Shown: positions 16,676 to 25,314, numbered from the stretch's first letter. The stretch is DNA of 39,722 nucleotides from Candidatus Poribacteria bacterium (GCA_016866785.1 VGLH01000019.1:1-39722); one strand, 5' to 3'. The notes: generated by a model not told the origin, from the sequence alone. Numbers and translations: made by a program.

Positions 16676-17722
16676 ATGGGCGAACGGCTGCTGTTCCTCG
16701 TGTCGTGGCTCCTGTGGAGGATCGCGTTCGCCCACCGACGCCTGCCGGAACATCCGCGAGCCATCCTCGTCGTCAAGCTCGATCATCTGGGAGATGCCAT
16801 CCTTGCGACGCCCGTCCTGACGAACCTACGACGCCACTTCCCGGACGCGCGTATCGACCTGCTCTGCGCTCGGTGGAACCGCCCTGCCTTCGCCGTGAAC
16901 CCAAACGTCAACCGCATCCTGGAGCTCAACCCGCGCACGTTCCGCCGGTCGGGTCCGCGTGACCGCTTCGGGCGCGTCCGGCAGGCGCTCTTGGCGCTGA
17001 GAGGCTCGCACGACATCGTCATCACGCTCAGAGGAACCGGGTCGTGCCTGCTGCTCGCCAAGGGCTTCTGGCTCGACCGGGGGGCGGTGCGCGTCGACGC
17101 AGCGCTACGCCGACGACCCAAGCCGATTCACGAAGCCGACATCATGCTGTCGCTGCTTGAGTCGGCGGGGATCACCGTCCGCACGCGCGAGCCGCAGTTC
17201 TTCATCCCGGATGACACAGAACCCGCCTCGGAAGCGTTAGCCCGATTCGGCGTGCCGACCGACCTGCCCATCGTCGCGATGCACGTCGGTTCGCCGGTTC
17301 CCGAGAAGCGGTGGGTTCCCCGAAGGTACGCCGGGTTGGCGAACCGTCTGATTCAGGACGGGATGCGCGTTCTGCTGCTGGGAACGGCGGCAGAGGAGGC
17401 GATGTCCGCCGAAGTGCTGCGCGACATCACCGGCTCGGCGCACGACCTGACGGGCAAGACGAGCCTGGCGCTGACGGCGCGGCTTCTGTCGAGCTGCGCG
17501 GCGTTCGTCGGGAATGACTCGGCGCCGATGCACTTGGCGGCGGCGTTGGGAACACCGACGTTGGGGCTCTTCTTCGCCAGCGACCCGACGCGCTTCGGGC
17601 CCCGAGGTTCCTGCGCCCGGTTCCTGAGCGCATCCGACCCTCGTGCCCTGACCGTGGATGACGTGTATCGAGCCGTCCGAGAGATGCTAGGTCAGACGAC
17701 GATCCGCTCCGGCGCGGAGTAG
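16676..17722 (+). CDS. Glycosyltransferase family 9 (heptosyltransferase-like)
   Basis: A 348-residue GT-B enzyme of the ADP-heptose:LPS heptosyltransferase family. The N-terminal motif KLDHLGDAIL (34-43) and the C-terminal donor-binding block NDSAPMHLAAALGTPTLG (about 279-296) are both present. Family members add heptose or other sugars to lipid A core on the cytoplasmic face of the inner membrane. The first 20 residues are hydrophobic (LLFLVSWLLWRIAF), a possible membrane-association helix. It is the last gene of the uvrB run, nine bases after the pentapeptide gene. Its last 31 bases overlap the convergent fdhD gene. The presence of GT9 supports an LPS-like outer membrane. Confidence 0.9.
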   Translation: MGERLLFLVSWLLWRIAFAHRRLPEHPRAILVVKLDHLGDAILATPVLTNLRRHFPDARIDLLCARWNRPAFAVNPNVNRILELNPRTFRRSGPRDRFGRVRQALLALRGSHDIVITLRGTGSCLLLAKGFWLDRGAVRVDAALRRRPKPIHEADIMLSLLESAGITVRTREPQFFIPDDTEPASEALARFGVPTDLPIVAMHVGSPVPEKRWVPRRYAGLANRLIQDGMRVLLLGTAAEEAMSAEVLRDITGSAHDLTGKTSLALTARLLSSCAAFVGNDSAPMHLAAALGTPTLGLFFASDPTRFGPRGSCARFLSASDPRALTVDDVYRAVREMLGQTTIRSGAE

Positions 17723-18525
17723 ACATTCATCCGTCCATCGCGCAGGAACCCGACGAGCGTCATGCCGCTCTCCAGCGCGAGGTCCACGGCGAGGCTCGAC
17801 GGAGCCCCGACGGACGCCAGCAGCGGAACTGCCGCTGTCAGGCATTTCTGGACGATCTCGAAGCTCGACCGCCCGCTGACGAGGACGATCCGCTTGTCCA
17901 GCGGCGTTCGCTCGTCGATCCACTCGCGCCCCACGAGCTTGTCGACGGCGTTGTGCCGCCCGATGTCCTCGCGGAGCGACAGCAGGTTCCCCTCGAGGTC
18001 GAACAGCCCCGCCGCATGGACGGCTCCCGTGCGGTCGAATCCTGCCTGCGCCGTCCGAAGCACGTCGGGCATCCGTCCGAGCACCGTCGGTGAAACCTTC
18101 CAGTCCGACGCGAGCTCCGGGAATCCGATGTTGTGAATGCCTTCGATGGACGTGCGGCCGCAGACGCCGCACGAGGTGTTCACCATGAGCGTCCGCTTGT
18201 GCTCTCGCCCGACGCCGGAATGGTCGTCGGGCAGCGTGACGACGATGGCGTTCGCCCGCAGTTCCTTGGGAAGTCGGCGATCCGTCGAGTGGCTGATGTC
18301 GAGGACGTCGTCGCGCGACCGGATGATGCGCTCGCCGAAGAGCAGACCGGCGGCGAGCTCGTCGTCGTTGCCCGGCGTGCGCATCGTCGCCAGGAGCGTG
18401 CTCACGCGCTCCCGATGCCGGATGCGGATTTCGAGAGGTTCTTCGACGGCGACCGTGTCGAGCGTCCTCTCGGAGCGCTCGCCGATGACGCGAAGTATCT
18501 GGGAGTGTTCGGATGCGGATCGCAT
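17692..18525 (-). CDS. fdhD: Formate dehydrogenase accessory sulfurtransferase
   Basis: A 277-residue protein that carries sulfur from IscS to the molybdenum or tungsten bis-pterin cofactor of formate dehydrogenase. The catalytic motif NTSCGVCGR is at 116-124 with Cys119 and Cys122, the loop known from E. coli FdhD. Further family stretches are VEEPLEIR, ELAAGLLFGERI and SLREDIGRHNAVDK. The start is the ATG at 18525 with GGAG six bases upstream; longer readings through the open frame have no homology. It is the last gene of a minus-strand run after PhyH and DJ-1 genes. No formate dehydrogenase gene lies in the window, so its client enzyme is elsewhere. Confidence 0.93.
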   Translation of the reverse strand: MRSASEHSQILRVIGERSERTLDTVAVEEPLEIRIRHRERVSTLLATMRTPGNDDELAAGLLFGERIIRSRDDVLDISHSTDRRLPKELRANAIVVTLPDDHSGVGREHKRTLMVNTSCGVCGRTSIEGIHNIGFPELASDWKVSPTVLGRMPDVLRTAQAGFDRTGAVHAAGLFDLEGNLLSLREDIGRHNAVDKLVGREWIDERTPLDKRIVLVSGRSSFEIVQKCLTAAVPLLASVGAPSSLAVDLALESGMTLVGFLRDGRMNVYSAPERIVV

Positions 18526-18542
18526 CGTCGCTCCGGAACGGG

Positions 18543-19211
18543 TCAGTCGCGGGCGAACAGGTTGCCGAAGTCCTCTGCCATCTGCCGCGCAAGCTCCGCG
18601 ACGTCCTTCGAGGAAGCATCGAACCCGTCCAGTTCGATATCCTTCCGCCGGATGTAGTCGCGCGCGGCGTTCAGGCGTCGCATGAACTCGCGCATCCAGG
18701 GCGCATTGTCCCAGAATGTCCGAGCCGTGACCAGGTTCCCATCGGTGACGACCGGCTGGTTCAGGTAGGTCGCGCCGGAGAACTCGGCGTCGTAGCGGCA
18801 CTTGGCGACCGTCGTGACGCGCTTGCCTCGGATGATATCCGCCGCCGCGACGATCTCGATACCGTGGCACACGCACCCGATGGGCTTGTTCGTCTGGTCG
18901 AAGTGCCGTGTGATCGCCATGAGGTCGGCATCGTAGCGCAGGTATTCCGGCGCCCGCCCGCCGGTGATGAGGAGCCCGAGGTACTCGTTCGGGTTCACGT
19001 CGCCGAACGCGATGTCGCTGGCGAGCTTGTAGCCGATGCTCTCGACGGTGATATCCCACGTGGGGTTCGGATCGTGAATGACGAGCTGATACGTCCGTTT
19101 CTTCGGCGCCGCGAGAACGCACTCGTAGCCGTCCTCCTGCACGCGGAAGTAGGGGTAGAGCGTGTCGGTCGCCTCGGCGGCGTCGCCGATGACCAGCAGA
19201 ACCTTGTCCAT
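18543..19211 (-). CDS. DJ-1/PfpI-family protein
   Basis: A 222-residue glutamine-amidotransferase-like protein of the PfpI/DJ-1 superfamily. The signature GGRAPEYLR (84-92) and the nucleophile elbow CHG (Cys115, His116) are intact. The family covers intracellular peptidases, protein deglycases and glyoxalase III-type enzymes, often linked with aldehyde stress; the substrate here is unknown. AGGGAGAT precedes the ATG at 19211. It lies 29 bases after the PhyH gene and 17 before fdhD, so the three are probably cotranscribed. Its C-terminal 60 residues extend beyond the basic PfpI fold as a charged helical tail. Confidence 0.88.
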   Translation of the reverse strand: MDKVLLVIGDAAEATDTLYPYFRVQEDGYECVLAAPKKRTYQLVIHDPNPTWDITVESIGYKLASDIAFGDVNPNEYLGLLITGGRAPEYLRYDADLMAITRHFDQTNKPIGCVCHGIEIVAAADIIRGKRVTTVAKCRYDAEFSGATYLNQPVVTDGNLVTARTFWDNAPWMREFMRRLNAARDYIRRKDIELDGFDASSKDVAELARQMAEDFGNLFARD

Positions 19212-19240
19212 GGGTATCTCCCTATCGCCGCGCCGGGAAC

Positions 19241-20038
19241 TTAGCCCCAGCGCTTCTCCGGCGGATCGAACACGAATCCGTGAAAGAGGCTTCGGCGCTC
19301 GACGGACAGTCCGTTGTAGAACGCGGGTGGATAGCCCCAGTGTTCCGCCGACGCCATCATCCAGGGGTGTTCGTAGGCGTAGTAGAGCATGATGCGCGCG
19401 CCGCCCGTCCGTGTCCAGGGTCCCGAAGAGTGCCACAAGGCGTTGTGGAACAGGATCGCCGTGCCTGGCTTGCCGCAGACCTGAACGGCTCCTTCGAAGA
19501 GCCCCGTCCGGTGCAGGTCGGAGGCATCGGGCGGCAGCGCCGTCTTGTGGCTGCCGGGAACGACGCACAGGTTGCCCGTCCCGGGCTCCGCCATGTCGCT
19601 CAAGTAGTACCCGATCTTGAGCTGCAGCAACGGGATCGGCGCTCCGAAAAGCCGGTAGCCGTTGTCGTGACCGTCGAGATGCCATCCCATGCCACGCCCC
19701 GGCTGGGGGTACTCGATGATCGCGTCCGAAGCGTGATGGTGCGGCTTGGCGTTCAGCAGACCGGTGATATAGGGCATGACCGGCGCATAGTCGAGCATGT
19801 CGAGGAGGCGCGGATCGTCGTCGAGGATGTAGAAGATGCGCGTGCTGTCGCCGGCGACGTGCGTCATGCCCGTGTGGGGCGTGCCGGCTAGCTGAAGCTG
19901 CCGCCTCCGGTCGCGCGCGGCAAGAACCGCCTCTAGGAGCTCAGCTACGAGCGGCTCCGGCAGGAACTCGTCGAGAACCAGATAGCCGTTGTTGTCGAAG
20001 AAGAAGTGTTCGGCAGTTGTGGGTCGGTCGGCGGTCAC
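19241..20038 (-). CDS. Phytanoyl-CoA dioxygenase family (PhyH) oxygenase
   Basis: A 265-residue Fe(II)/2-oxoglutarate-dependent oxygenase. The iron ligands are seen as WHLDGH (H120, D122) and the distal LWHSSGPW (H203), and the 2-oxoglutarate Arg is R215 in GGARIMLYY. Family members hydroxylate lipids, natural products or small acids such as phosphonates and ectoine. The GTG at 20038, with AGAAGGTG upstream, was chosen over an open extension to 20140 that lacks family similarity. It heads a minus-strand run with DJ-1/PfpI and fdhD and is divergent from the second URO-D-like gene (173 bases between), where both would be controlled. The substrate is not predictable from sequence. Confidence 0.88.
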   Translation of the reverse strand: MTADRPTTAEHFFFDNNGYLVLDEFLPEPLVAELLEAVLAARDRRRQLQLAGTPHTGMTHVAGDSTRIFYILDDDPRLLDMLDYAPVMPYITGLLNAKPHHHASDAIIEYPQPGRGMGWHLDGHDNGYRLFGAPIPLLQLKIGYYLSDMAEPGTGNLCVVPGSHKTALPPDASDLHRTGLFEGAVQVCGKPGTAILFHNALWHSSGPWTRTGGARIMLYYAYEHPWMMASAEHWGYPPAFYNGLSVERRSLFHGFVFDPPEKRWG

Positions 20039-20211
20039 GGCAGCACCTTCTCGTCGGGGTCCGTGTCTATGTGTACTCGGTCTCCCGCTCAGAGCGCAAG
20101 CGTTGGCACCGAGACCAGATCGCGCCGCAGGGGACGGCATCGCCCTTTACACGGCGCCTCGCTTCGTTCACGATTCCTGCGTGTGAGGTGGCGTGCGCCG
20201 TGGGGAATGAG

Positions 20212-21264
20212 ATGACTTCGCGAGAGCGCCAGCTAGCCGCCATCCGGCACGAGATACCCGACCGCATCCCGGCTGACGCCATCGCGATCGAGAACGTCCC
20301 TGCCATCGCGGCGCATCTGGGCGTCGAACCCGGAGCTGCCGTCGAGCGGCTCGGACTGGACGGACGCATCGTCTCAGCGCCCTACGTCGGCGTCGTCAAG
20401 CCGCCGGAAGACGGATTCGGGTTCACCGAATGGGGAACGCCGTCCACCGGCGACTACGGCGCGTGGCGCAACAACCCCCTCGCGAGCGCCGCCTCCATCG
20501 CGGACATCGAGCGCCATCCCGTCCCCAACCCCGACGACTACGACTATTCCCGCTCCGCCGAGGTCGCTCGGTCCATCGGTGACAGCCGCGCCGTGCGAGG
20601 GCCCTACTGGAAGCCCCTCTTCTGTCAGGTCTGCGATCTGTTCGGCATGGAAGAGGCGATGGCGCGGATGCTCCACGAACCCGCGTTATTCGAGGCGGCG
20701 CTCGAACGCGTCTTCGAGCACATCGCCGGGTTCTGCGAGCGCATCCTGGATGCCTGCGGCGACGACATGCCGATCCTCTGCCTCGGCGACGACTTCGCCA
20801 CCCAGCGCGGACTGATGATCTCGCCGTCGCACTGGCGGCGGTTCCTGAAGCCCCGATTCGCCAAGCTGTTCGACATCGGCAAGCGGCGCGGCAAGCTCGT
20901 CTGGTTCCACTCCTGCGGCGACATCTCCGCCATCCTGCCCGACCTGATCGAGATCGGCGCTGATCTCTGGGAGACCGTCCAGCTCCACACCTTGCCGATG
21001 ACGCCGGAACGGCTCAAGCGCGAGTACGGAGCCGACATCGCCTTCTTCGGCGGCATCAACACGCAGAACCTGCCCTTCACAACGCCGGAGCGCGTCGCCG
21101 ACGAAGTGCGGCGCTGCATCGACGTTCTGGGAACCCAGGGCGGCTACATCTGCGGGCCCGACCACCACATCAAGCCCGACGTGCCGCCTGAGAACGCGCT
21201 CGCGCTCTTCGACGCCATCCATGCCTACCGACGCGAAGGACACACGACGCTCGCCCCGAACTAG
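20212..21264 (+). CDS. URO-D superfamily protein 2, with methyltransferase-type zinc ligands
   Basis: A 350-residue URO-D superfamily TIM-barrel. It differs from the other two copies here in having WFHSCGDI (H233, C235) and YICGPDHH (C314), which match the His-x-Cys plus distal Cys zinc site of MtaA/CmuA-type corrinoid methyltransferases. It could therefore activate a thiol (coenzyme M-like or homocysteine-like) for methyl transfer, but no corrinoid protein is encoded nearby. GGGGAATGAG lies before the ATG at 20212. It is divergent from PhyH and leads a plus-strand run with URO-D protein 3 (23-base gap). Other reading: a glycerol- or sugar-degrading enzyme, as suggested for uncultured lineages rich in this family. 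Confidence 0.82.
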   Translation: MTSRERQLAAIRHEIPDRIPADAIAIENVPAIAAHLGVEPGAAVERLGLDGRIVSAPYVGVVKPPEDGFGFTEWGTPSTGDYGAWRNNPLASAASIADIERHPVPNPDDYDYSRSAEVARSIGDSRAVRGPYWKPLFCQVCDLFGMEEAMARMLHEPALFEAALERVFEHIAGFCERILDACGDDMPILCLGDDFATQRGLMISPSHWRRFLKPRFAKLFDIGKRRGKLVWFHSCGDISAILPDLIEIGADLWETVQLHTLPMTPERLKREYGADIAFFGGINTQNLPFTTPERVADEVRRCIDVLGTQGGYICGPDHHIKPDVPPENALALFDAIHAYRREGHTTLAPN

Positions 21265-21287
21265 GGCGGAACCGCGAAGGAAGCCCC

Positions 21288-22361
21288 ATGACCGCTGCCG
21301 AGAAGTTGCGAGCGATCTTCGACGGAGAGCTCGTCGACTGCGTGCCGTTCGCGCTCAAGGGATGGCGCATTCCCCACGGCGAAGACGAAGACGCCCTCCT
21401 CCGCGACGGCATGGGCGTCCTCGATGCGCGCTCGGTCTACCGGGCCGCCAGCCCGAACGTCCGACACGCCTCGGAGCGCTTCGAGCGCGATGGAGCCGTG
21501 TTCCACCGCAGCATCACCCAGACTCCCGTGGGCGAGCTGTCGTCCGTCTCGCAGCGCATCCCAGCTCCCCGTACGGAGAACACATCCTGGCGGGCGGAGT
21601 TGCCCTTCAAGCGACCGGAGGACTACGCCGTTCTGCTGTTCATCGTCGAGGACCGCCGCTACGAAGCGGACTATGCCCCGTTCGAGCAGGCGCTCGCCGA
21701 AAACAGCCCGATCGCGTTCTTCAAGACGACGGCTCCCGGATCGCCGCTCCACACGATCATGTACGAGTATATGGGCATCGAGACGTTTGCGATCGAGTGG
21801 GAAGAGCGGCGCGACGAGATCATCGCGCTTCACGACGCGATGGTTCGCAGCGAGCGCGACCTGTTCGCCATCGTGGCGCGGTCGCCGGCGAAGGTGATCC
21901 AGTGCGGGGGCAACTACTGCCCCGAAGTGCTCGGCAAGGAACGGTTCCTCGACTACGTGCTGCCCCACTGGGAGGAGGTCGGTGGGGTGTTCCACGAGCA
22001 TGGCAAGCTGCTGGGGAGCCATCTCGACGCCAACAATCTGCTGTGGGCGCAAGAGGTCGGCAGCTCTCCGCTGGACTGGATCGAAGCCTTTACGCCCTCG
22101 CCCGATACGGACATGAGCGTCGCCGACGCGCGTCGGCTCTGGCGCGGTAAGACGCTCTTCATCAACTACCCGTCGTCGGTCCATCTTCGGACACCCCAAG
22201 CCATCCGAGAAGCCACGATCCGCATCCTCGAAGAAGCAGCTCCAGGAGACCGGTTCGTCATCGGCATCACGGAGAACGTGCCGGAGGGCAGGTGGCGCGA
22301 GAGCTTTCGGGCGATCCTCGACGCCTGCAACGAGTTCGGCATCACGCCCATAGGCTCCTGA
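21288..22361 (+). CDS. URO-D superfamily protein 3, divergent
   Basis: A 357-residue protein distantly related to the URO-D superfamily. It has the usual N-terminal TAAEKLRAIFDGELVDCVPF, the active-site-proximal GGNYCPEVLG (about 203-212), and LLGSHLDANNLL (about 243-254). It lacks the H-x-C...C zinc site of protein 2, carrying GSHLDA in place of HSCGD. The ATG at 21288 is preceded by GAAGGAAG, 23 bases after protein 2, so the two are probably cotranslated and may form a heterodimer or act in consecutive steps. A promoter-like sequence lies after it, separating it from the aspartoacylase-like gene. Function unknown. Confidence 0.75.
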   Translation: MTAAEKLRAIFDGELVDCVPFALKGWRIPHGEDEDALLRDGMGVLDARSVYRAASPNVRHASERFERDGAVFHRSITQTPVGELSSVSQRIPAPRTENTSWRAELPFKRPEDYAVLLFIVEDRRYEADYAPFEQALAENSPIAFFKTTAPGSPLHTIMYEYMGIETFAIEWEERRDEIIALHDAMVRSERDLFAIVARSPAKVIQCGGNYCPEVLGKERFLDYVLPHWEEVGGVFHEHGKLLGSHLDANNLLWAQEVGSSPLDWIEAFTPSPDTDMSVADARRLWRGKTLFINYPSSVHLRTPQAIREATIRILEEAAPGDRFVIGITENVPEGRWRESFRAILDACNEFGITPIGS

Positions 22362-22370
22362 CCGCGCGCG

Positions 22371-22400
22371 TTGACGCTCCACAGCCGCGCATGCTAGCGT
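22371..22400 (+). promoter_or_regulatory. Promoter-like sequence before the aspartoacylase-like gene
   Basis: TTGACG at 22371-22376 is followed after 18 bases by TAGCGT (22395-22400), which sits within TGCTAGCGT and so has an extended -10 TG. The gene starts 41 bases downstream. Confidence 0.45.
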
Positions 22401-22441
22401 GAACCTGCGCCAAGCCACGCACCCGCTGAGCACGAGCCGCC

Positions 22442-23425
22442 ATGCTGGACGCACACGTATCCCTCCGCGTTGGTTCCCTGTCCGCTGCGCCCGGAGAGCG
22501 CGTCGCGGGCTTCCTGTCCGCCGGAGAGGCGCGCGACGGCTCGGCGGTGGGCGTTCCCGTCGTCCTGCTTCGCGGGGCGGAAGCCGGTCCCGTCCTCTAC
22601 GTCCAAGCCGTCAGCGACGGCGACGAGCTGAACGGTCTCGGCGTGATCCATCGACTGTTGCGCGAGATCGAGCCGTCGTCGCTGCGCGGCGGGGTCATCG
22701 TCGTCCCCATCGCGAACTACCACGCGTTCCACGCACGGCAGGCTTACAGCCCCATCGACGGCAAGAAGCTGAACCGGTGCTTCCCCGGACGCCCCGACGG
22801 TTCCACGAGCGAACGCCTCGCACACCGGCTCTTCCATGATGCCGTTCTCGCGTCGGACCTGTGCATCGACCTGCACCAGGGCGGCGTCCGTCCGATGATC
22901 GACGAGGTGCGCGTACGTACTCCGCGAGAACACACACTGCACGACGCCTGCCTCGAACTGGCGCGCGTCTTCGGGATCGGCTACATCCTCGACGAGCCAG
23001 GTCCTCCGGGGCAGTTGGCTCAAGCGGCCCCGGATCGCGGGATTCCGACCGTCGACCCGGAGCTCGGAGGCTGCCACGGCTGGGATCGCGGGAGCATCCA
23101 GAAGGGGCTCCGGGGCCTTCGGAACGTGCTCTGCCACTATGGCTTCGTCGATGGAACCGTCCTGGCTCCGGCGCGGCAGTGGCTCGTGCGGCGCTTTGTC
23201 ACCGTGCGCGCGGAACGCGGCGGCTTCGTCGAATGCAGCGTCGCCCTCTACGACCACGTGAACCAGGGAGACGAGCTCGCGACGATCTGCAACGTGTTCG
23301 GGCAGGCGGTCGAGACGATTCTGGCTCCGTCCGGCGGCGTCGTCTGGTCGCTGCCGATCTACCCGTCGGTCGCCAGCGGCGAGGCGATCCTCACGCTCGG
23401 CGACGCGCCTGAAGAACTCATATAG
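22442..23425 (+). CDS. Succinylglutamate desuccinylase/aspartoacylase-like protein, altered zinc motif
   Basis: A 327-residue protein with the fold of the AstE/AspA zinc amidohydrolases (M14-like). The family signature LNRCFPG (110-116) and the third zinc ligand DLHQGG (H145) are present. The first motif, normally GxHGDE, reads SDGDE (58-62): Glu62 is kept, but His is replaced by Asp59. Asp can bind zinc, so activity may be changed rather than lost. The family deacylates N-acyl amino acids; relatives of this outlier type have no known substrate. The C-terminal domain (about 240-327) with a biotinyl-like GGVVWSLPIYPSVASGEA is present. Its neighbours suggest organic-acid or sugar-amide breakdown. 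Confidence 0.82.
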   Translation: MLDAHVSLRVGSLSAAPGERVAGFLSAGEARDGSAVGVPVVLLRGAEAGPVLYVQAVSDGDELNGLGVIHRLLREIEPSSLRGGVIVVPIANYHAFHARQAYSPIDGKKLNRCFPGRPDGSTSERLAHRLFHDAVLASDLCIDLHQGGVRPMIDEVRVRTPREHTLHDACLELARVFGIGYILDEPGPPGQLAQAAPDRGIPTVDPELGGCHGWDRGSIQKGLRGLRNVLCHYGFVDGTVLAPARQWLVRRFVTVRAERGGFVECSVALYDHVNQGDELATICNVFGQAVETILAPSGGVVWSLPIYPSVASGEAILTLGDAPEELI

Positions 23426-23448
23426 CATCGAAGGCGAGCAGGAGACCC

Positions 23449-24516
23449 ATGCCGACCGGAGCACGGTTCACGGGCGAGCGCCACACCAGCATCGACGGCC
23501 GCACCGGCGTCGAGGTGGTGCGGTTCACGTCAGCCGACGCCATCCACCACACACTCTACTTCACGAAGCCCAGCGTCACGGCCGACGGGGAGCGCTTCGT
23601 CTTCGTGTCGGACCGGGACGGGGGCTGGAACCTGTTCGCGGCAAGCCTCGACGCCGACGAGATCGTTCAACTGACCGAAGGCGGCGACCTGAACCCGTTC
23701 TCAGCGGTAAACAGCCCGGACGGAACCCGCGTCTATTTCACTGCTGGGAACCAGGTTCGATCCGTGCGGCTCGACACGCTGCGGGTGTCCGTGCTCGCCG
23801 ACTTCGGCGATGCGTCGCTCGGGGGGTGTTCGCTGGACGCATCGGGCGCGCAGATCGTGACGGTCGTGCGGCGCGGCGGATCGTCCGAGCTAGCGACCGT
23901 GCGCACGGACGGCATGGGCTATTCCGTGTTCTACGAGCCGCCGCGCGAGGTCGGCTATGTGCAGTTCTGCCCGGCGGATTCCGGCTGCGTGCTCTACTCG
24001 AGCGGCATCGACCAACGCATGTGGACCGCCACGACGCGGGGCATCAAGGATCGGCCGCTCTACCTGCACGACACCTCGCAGTGGATCACGCACGAATCGT
24101 GGCTGGGGCAGAGCGACACGGTCATCTTCACGCGCTGGGGCTACGGACTGCTCGCCATTGACCGGAACGGAGGCACAGCGCGCACGATCACACGGCAGAA
24201 CGCCTGGCACGCGTCATCGCGGCGTGACGGCGGCATGATCGTCGCCGACACGGTTCTGCCGGATGTGGGCCTGTTGCTCATCGATCCGACCGACGGCCGC
24301 ACGACGGTTCTGTGCCATCCCGAGGCGACGTCGCAGGGCACGCGGTGGGGGTACGACACTCCCGAGGCCGGAACCGTCACCGCTGAGACCTACGGGCCCC
24401 AGTGGACGCATCCGCACCCGGCGTTCAGCCCGGATGGGAGATGGGTCAGCTTCACATCGGATCGCACCGGTTCGGCTCAGGTCTATCTCGCTAGGGTCCC
24501 GGATTCGGTTGGTTGA
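23449..24516 (+). CDS. Oligogalacturonate-lyase-like beta-propeller (PL22 type)
   Basis: A 355-residue seven-bladed propeller-type protein. The metal site of known oligogalacturonate lyases (His, Gln, His, His) is visible: WHASS has H254, and QWTHPH has Q318, H321 and H323. The Q-x-x-H-x-H spacing equals that of the Yersinia enzyme, and the distance to the earlier His is within one residue. The AIHHTLYF segment near residue 33 also fits. It would cleave unsaturated or short uronides by beta-elimination in the cytosol, as no signal peptide is seen. AGGAGACC precedes the ATG. It lies 23 bases after the aspartoacylase-like gene. The substrate could be another acidic oligosaccharide. Confidence 0.8.
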   Translation: MPTGARFTGERHTSIDGRTGVEVVRFTSADAIHHTLYFTKPSVTADGERFVFVSDRDGGWNLFAASLDADEIVQLTEGGDLNPFSAVNSPDGTRVYFTAGNQVRSVRLDTLRVSVLADFGDASLGGCSLDASGAQIVTVVRRGGSSELATVRTDGMGYSVFYEPPREVGYVQFCPADSGCVLYSSGIDQRMWTATTRGIKDRPLYLHDTSQWITHESWLGQSDTVIFTRWGYGLLAIDRNGGTARTITRQNAWHASSRRDGGMIVADTVLPDVGLLLIDPTDGRTTVLCHPEATSQGTRWGYDTPEAGTVTAETYGPQWTHPHPAFSPDGRWVSFTSDRTGSAQVYLARVPDSVG

Positions 24517-24567
24517 AGCCGCGACGGAACGGCGACCTGAGCGGTTCACCACGGCAAGGAGAACCTG

Positions 24568-25314
24568 ATGAGGCACGCGACCTGGAAACTGGGCTTCGTC
24601 GTCCTCGTTACCGCCCTCGTGGCGTCCGGCTGTGCCCGAGTCGGATCGTCTGCCGGCGCCCAGGAGGCTGTGGACGCGACATCGGAAATGCAGTTCATGA
24701 CCGACGGGAAGTGGGTCGCGTTCGCGTCGGGCAGTTCATTGAGTCCGGCTGCGCGTTCGGACGTTCAGATACGTTGGGCGCGTCCCAACTACGGCACGTC
24801 GAGCTGGAAGCGGGCAGTCGTCTCGGGCGGCGGAGAGGACACGGCCGGCGTCAGCGGCGCGCACTGGATCTGGTACCCGCAGGAGGGGTTCGAGTTCGGC
24901 GCGGACAACTCGCTGCCGGACAACCGGCGCGTCGTGCACTTCCGCCGGGAGTTCTACAACAAGCTGCTCAACGCCGACCTGAAGGACCCCTACGTCGAGG
25001 TCGTCGCGTCGGGTAAGATATCCTTCCAGGTCTATCTGAACGGGTACGTTCTGGATCAAGACGACGAGGCAATCTACGGCTCGACCCCGTTCGAGCGCCG
25101 CCAGACGATGCGGAACCGCCAACAGCAGCAGGGCCAGGCTGGTTACGAGATGATGGATCGGCAACTCAAACGGTTCAGCCTGAGGGACCGTCTGGTCGTG
25201 GGCAAGAACGTCATCGCCATCGAGGCGACGGCGCACGTGAACAACGATGTCGGGGGTCGGCCGATGCAGAACCACGTGCGCAGCGGCATCGCTGCCAAGG
25301 TGGAGATTCAGTAG
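24568..25314 (+). CDS. Predicted lipoprotein with a carbohydrate-binding-like domain
   Basis: A 248-residue protein with signal peptide and lipobox (LVASGC, Cys22). The body resembles the jelly-roll domains found at the N-termini of rhamnosidase-type proteins: HWIWYP (about 95-100), then VVHFRREFYN and a beta-strand region with VASGKISFQVYLNGYVL (about 147-163). These features suggest glycan binding, as an inference from pattern rather than a proven family hit. Residues about 180-195 are Gln/Arg-rich (RQTMRNRQQQQGQ), an unusual low-complexity loop. AAGGAGAACCTG precedes the ATG. Its position after the PL22-like gene supports a surface-binding role in uptake of acidic sugars. Confidence 0.7.
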   Translation: MRHATWKLGFVVLVTALVASGCARVGSSAGAQEAVDATSEMQFMTDGKWVAFASGSSLSPAARSDVQIRWARPNYGTSSWKRAVVSGGGEDTAGVSGAHWIWYPQEGFEFGADNSLPDNRRVVHFRREFYNKLLNADLKDPYVEVVASGKISFQVYLNGYVLDQDDEAIYGSTPFERRQTMRNRQQQQGQAGYEMMDRQLKRFSLRDRLVVGKNVIAIEATAHVNNDVGGRPMQNHVRSGIAAKVEIQ

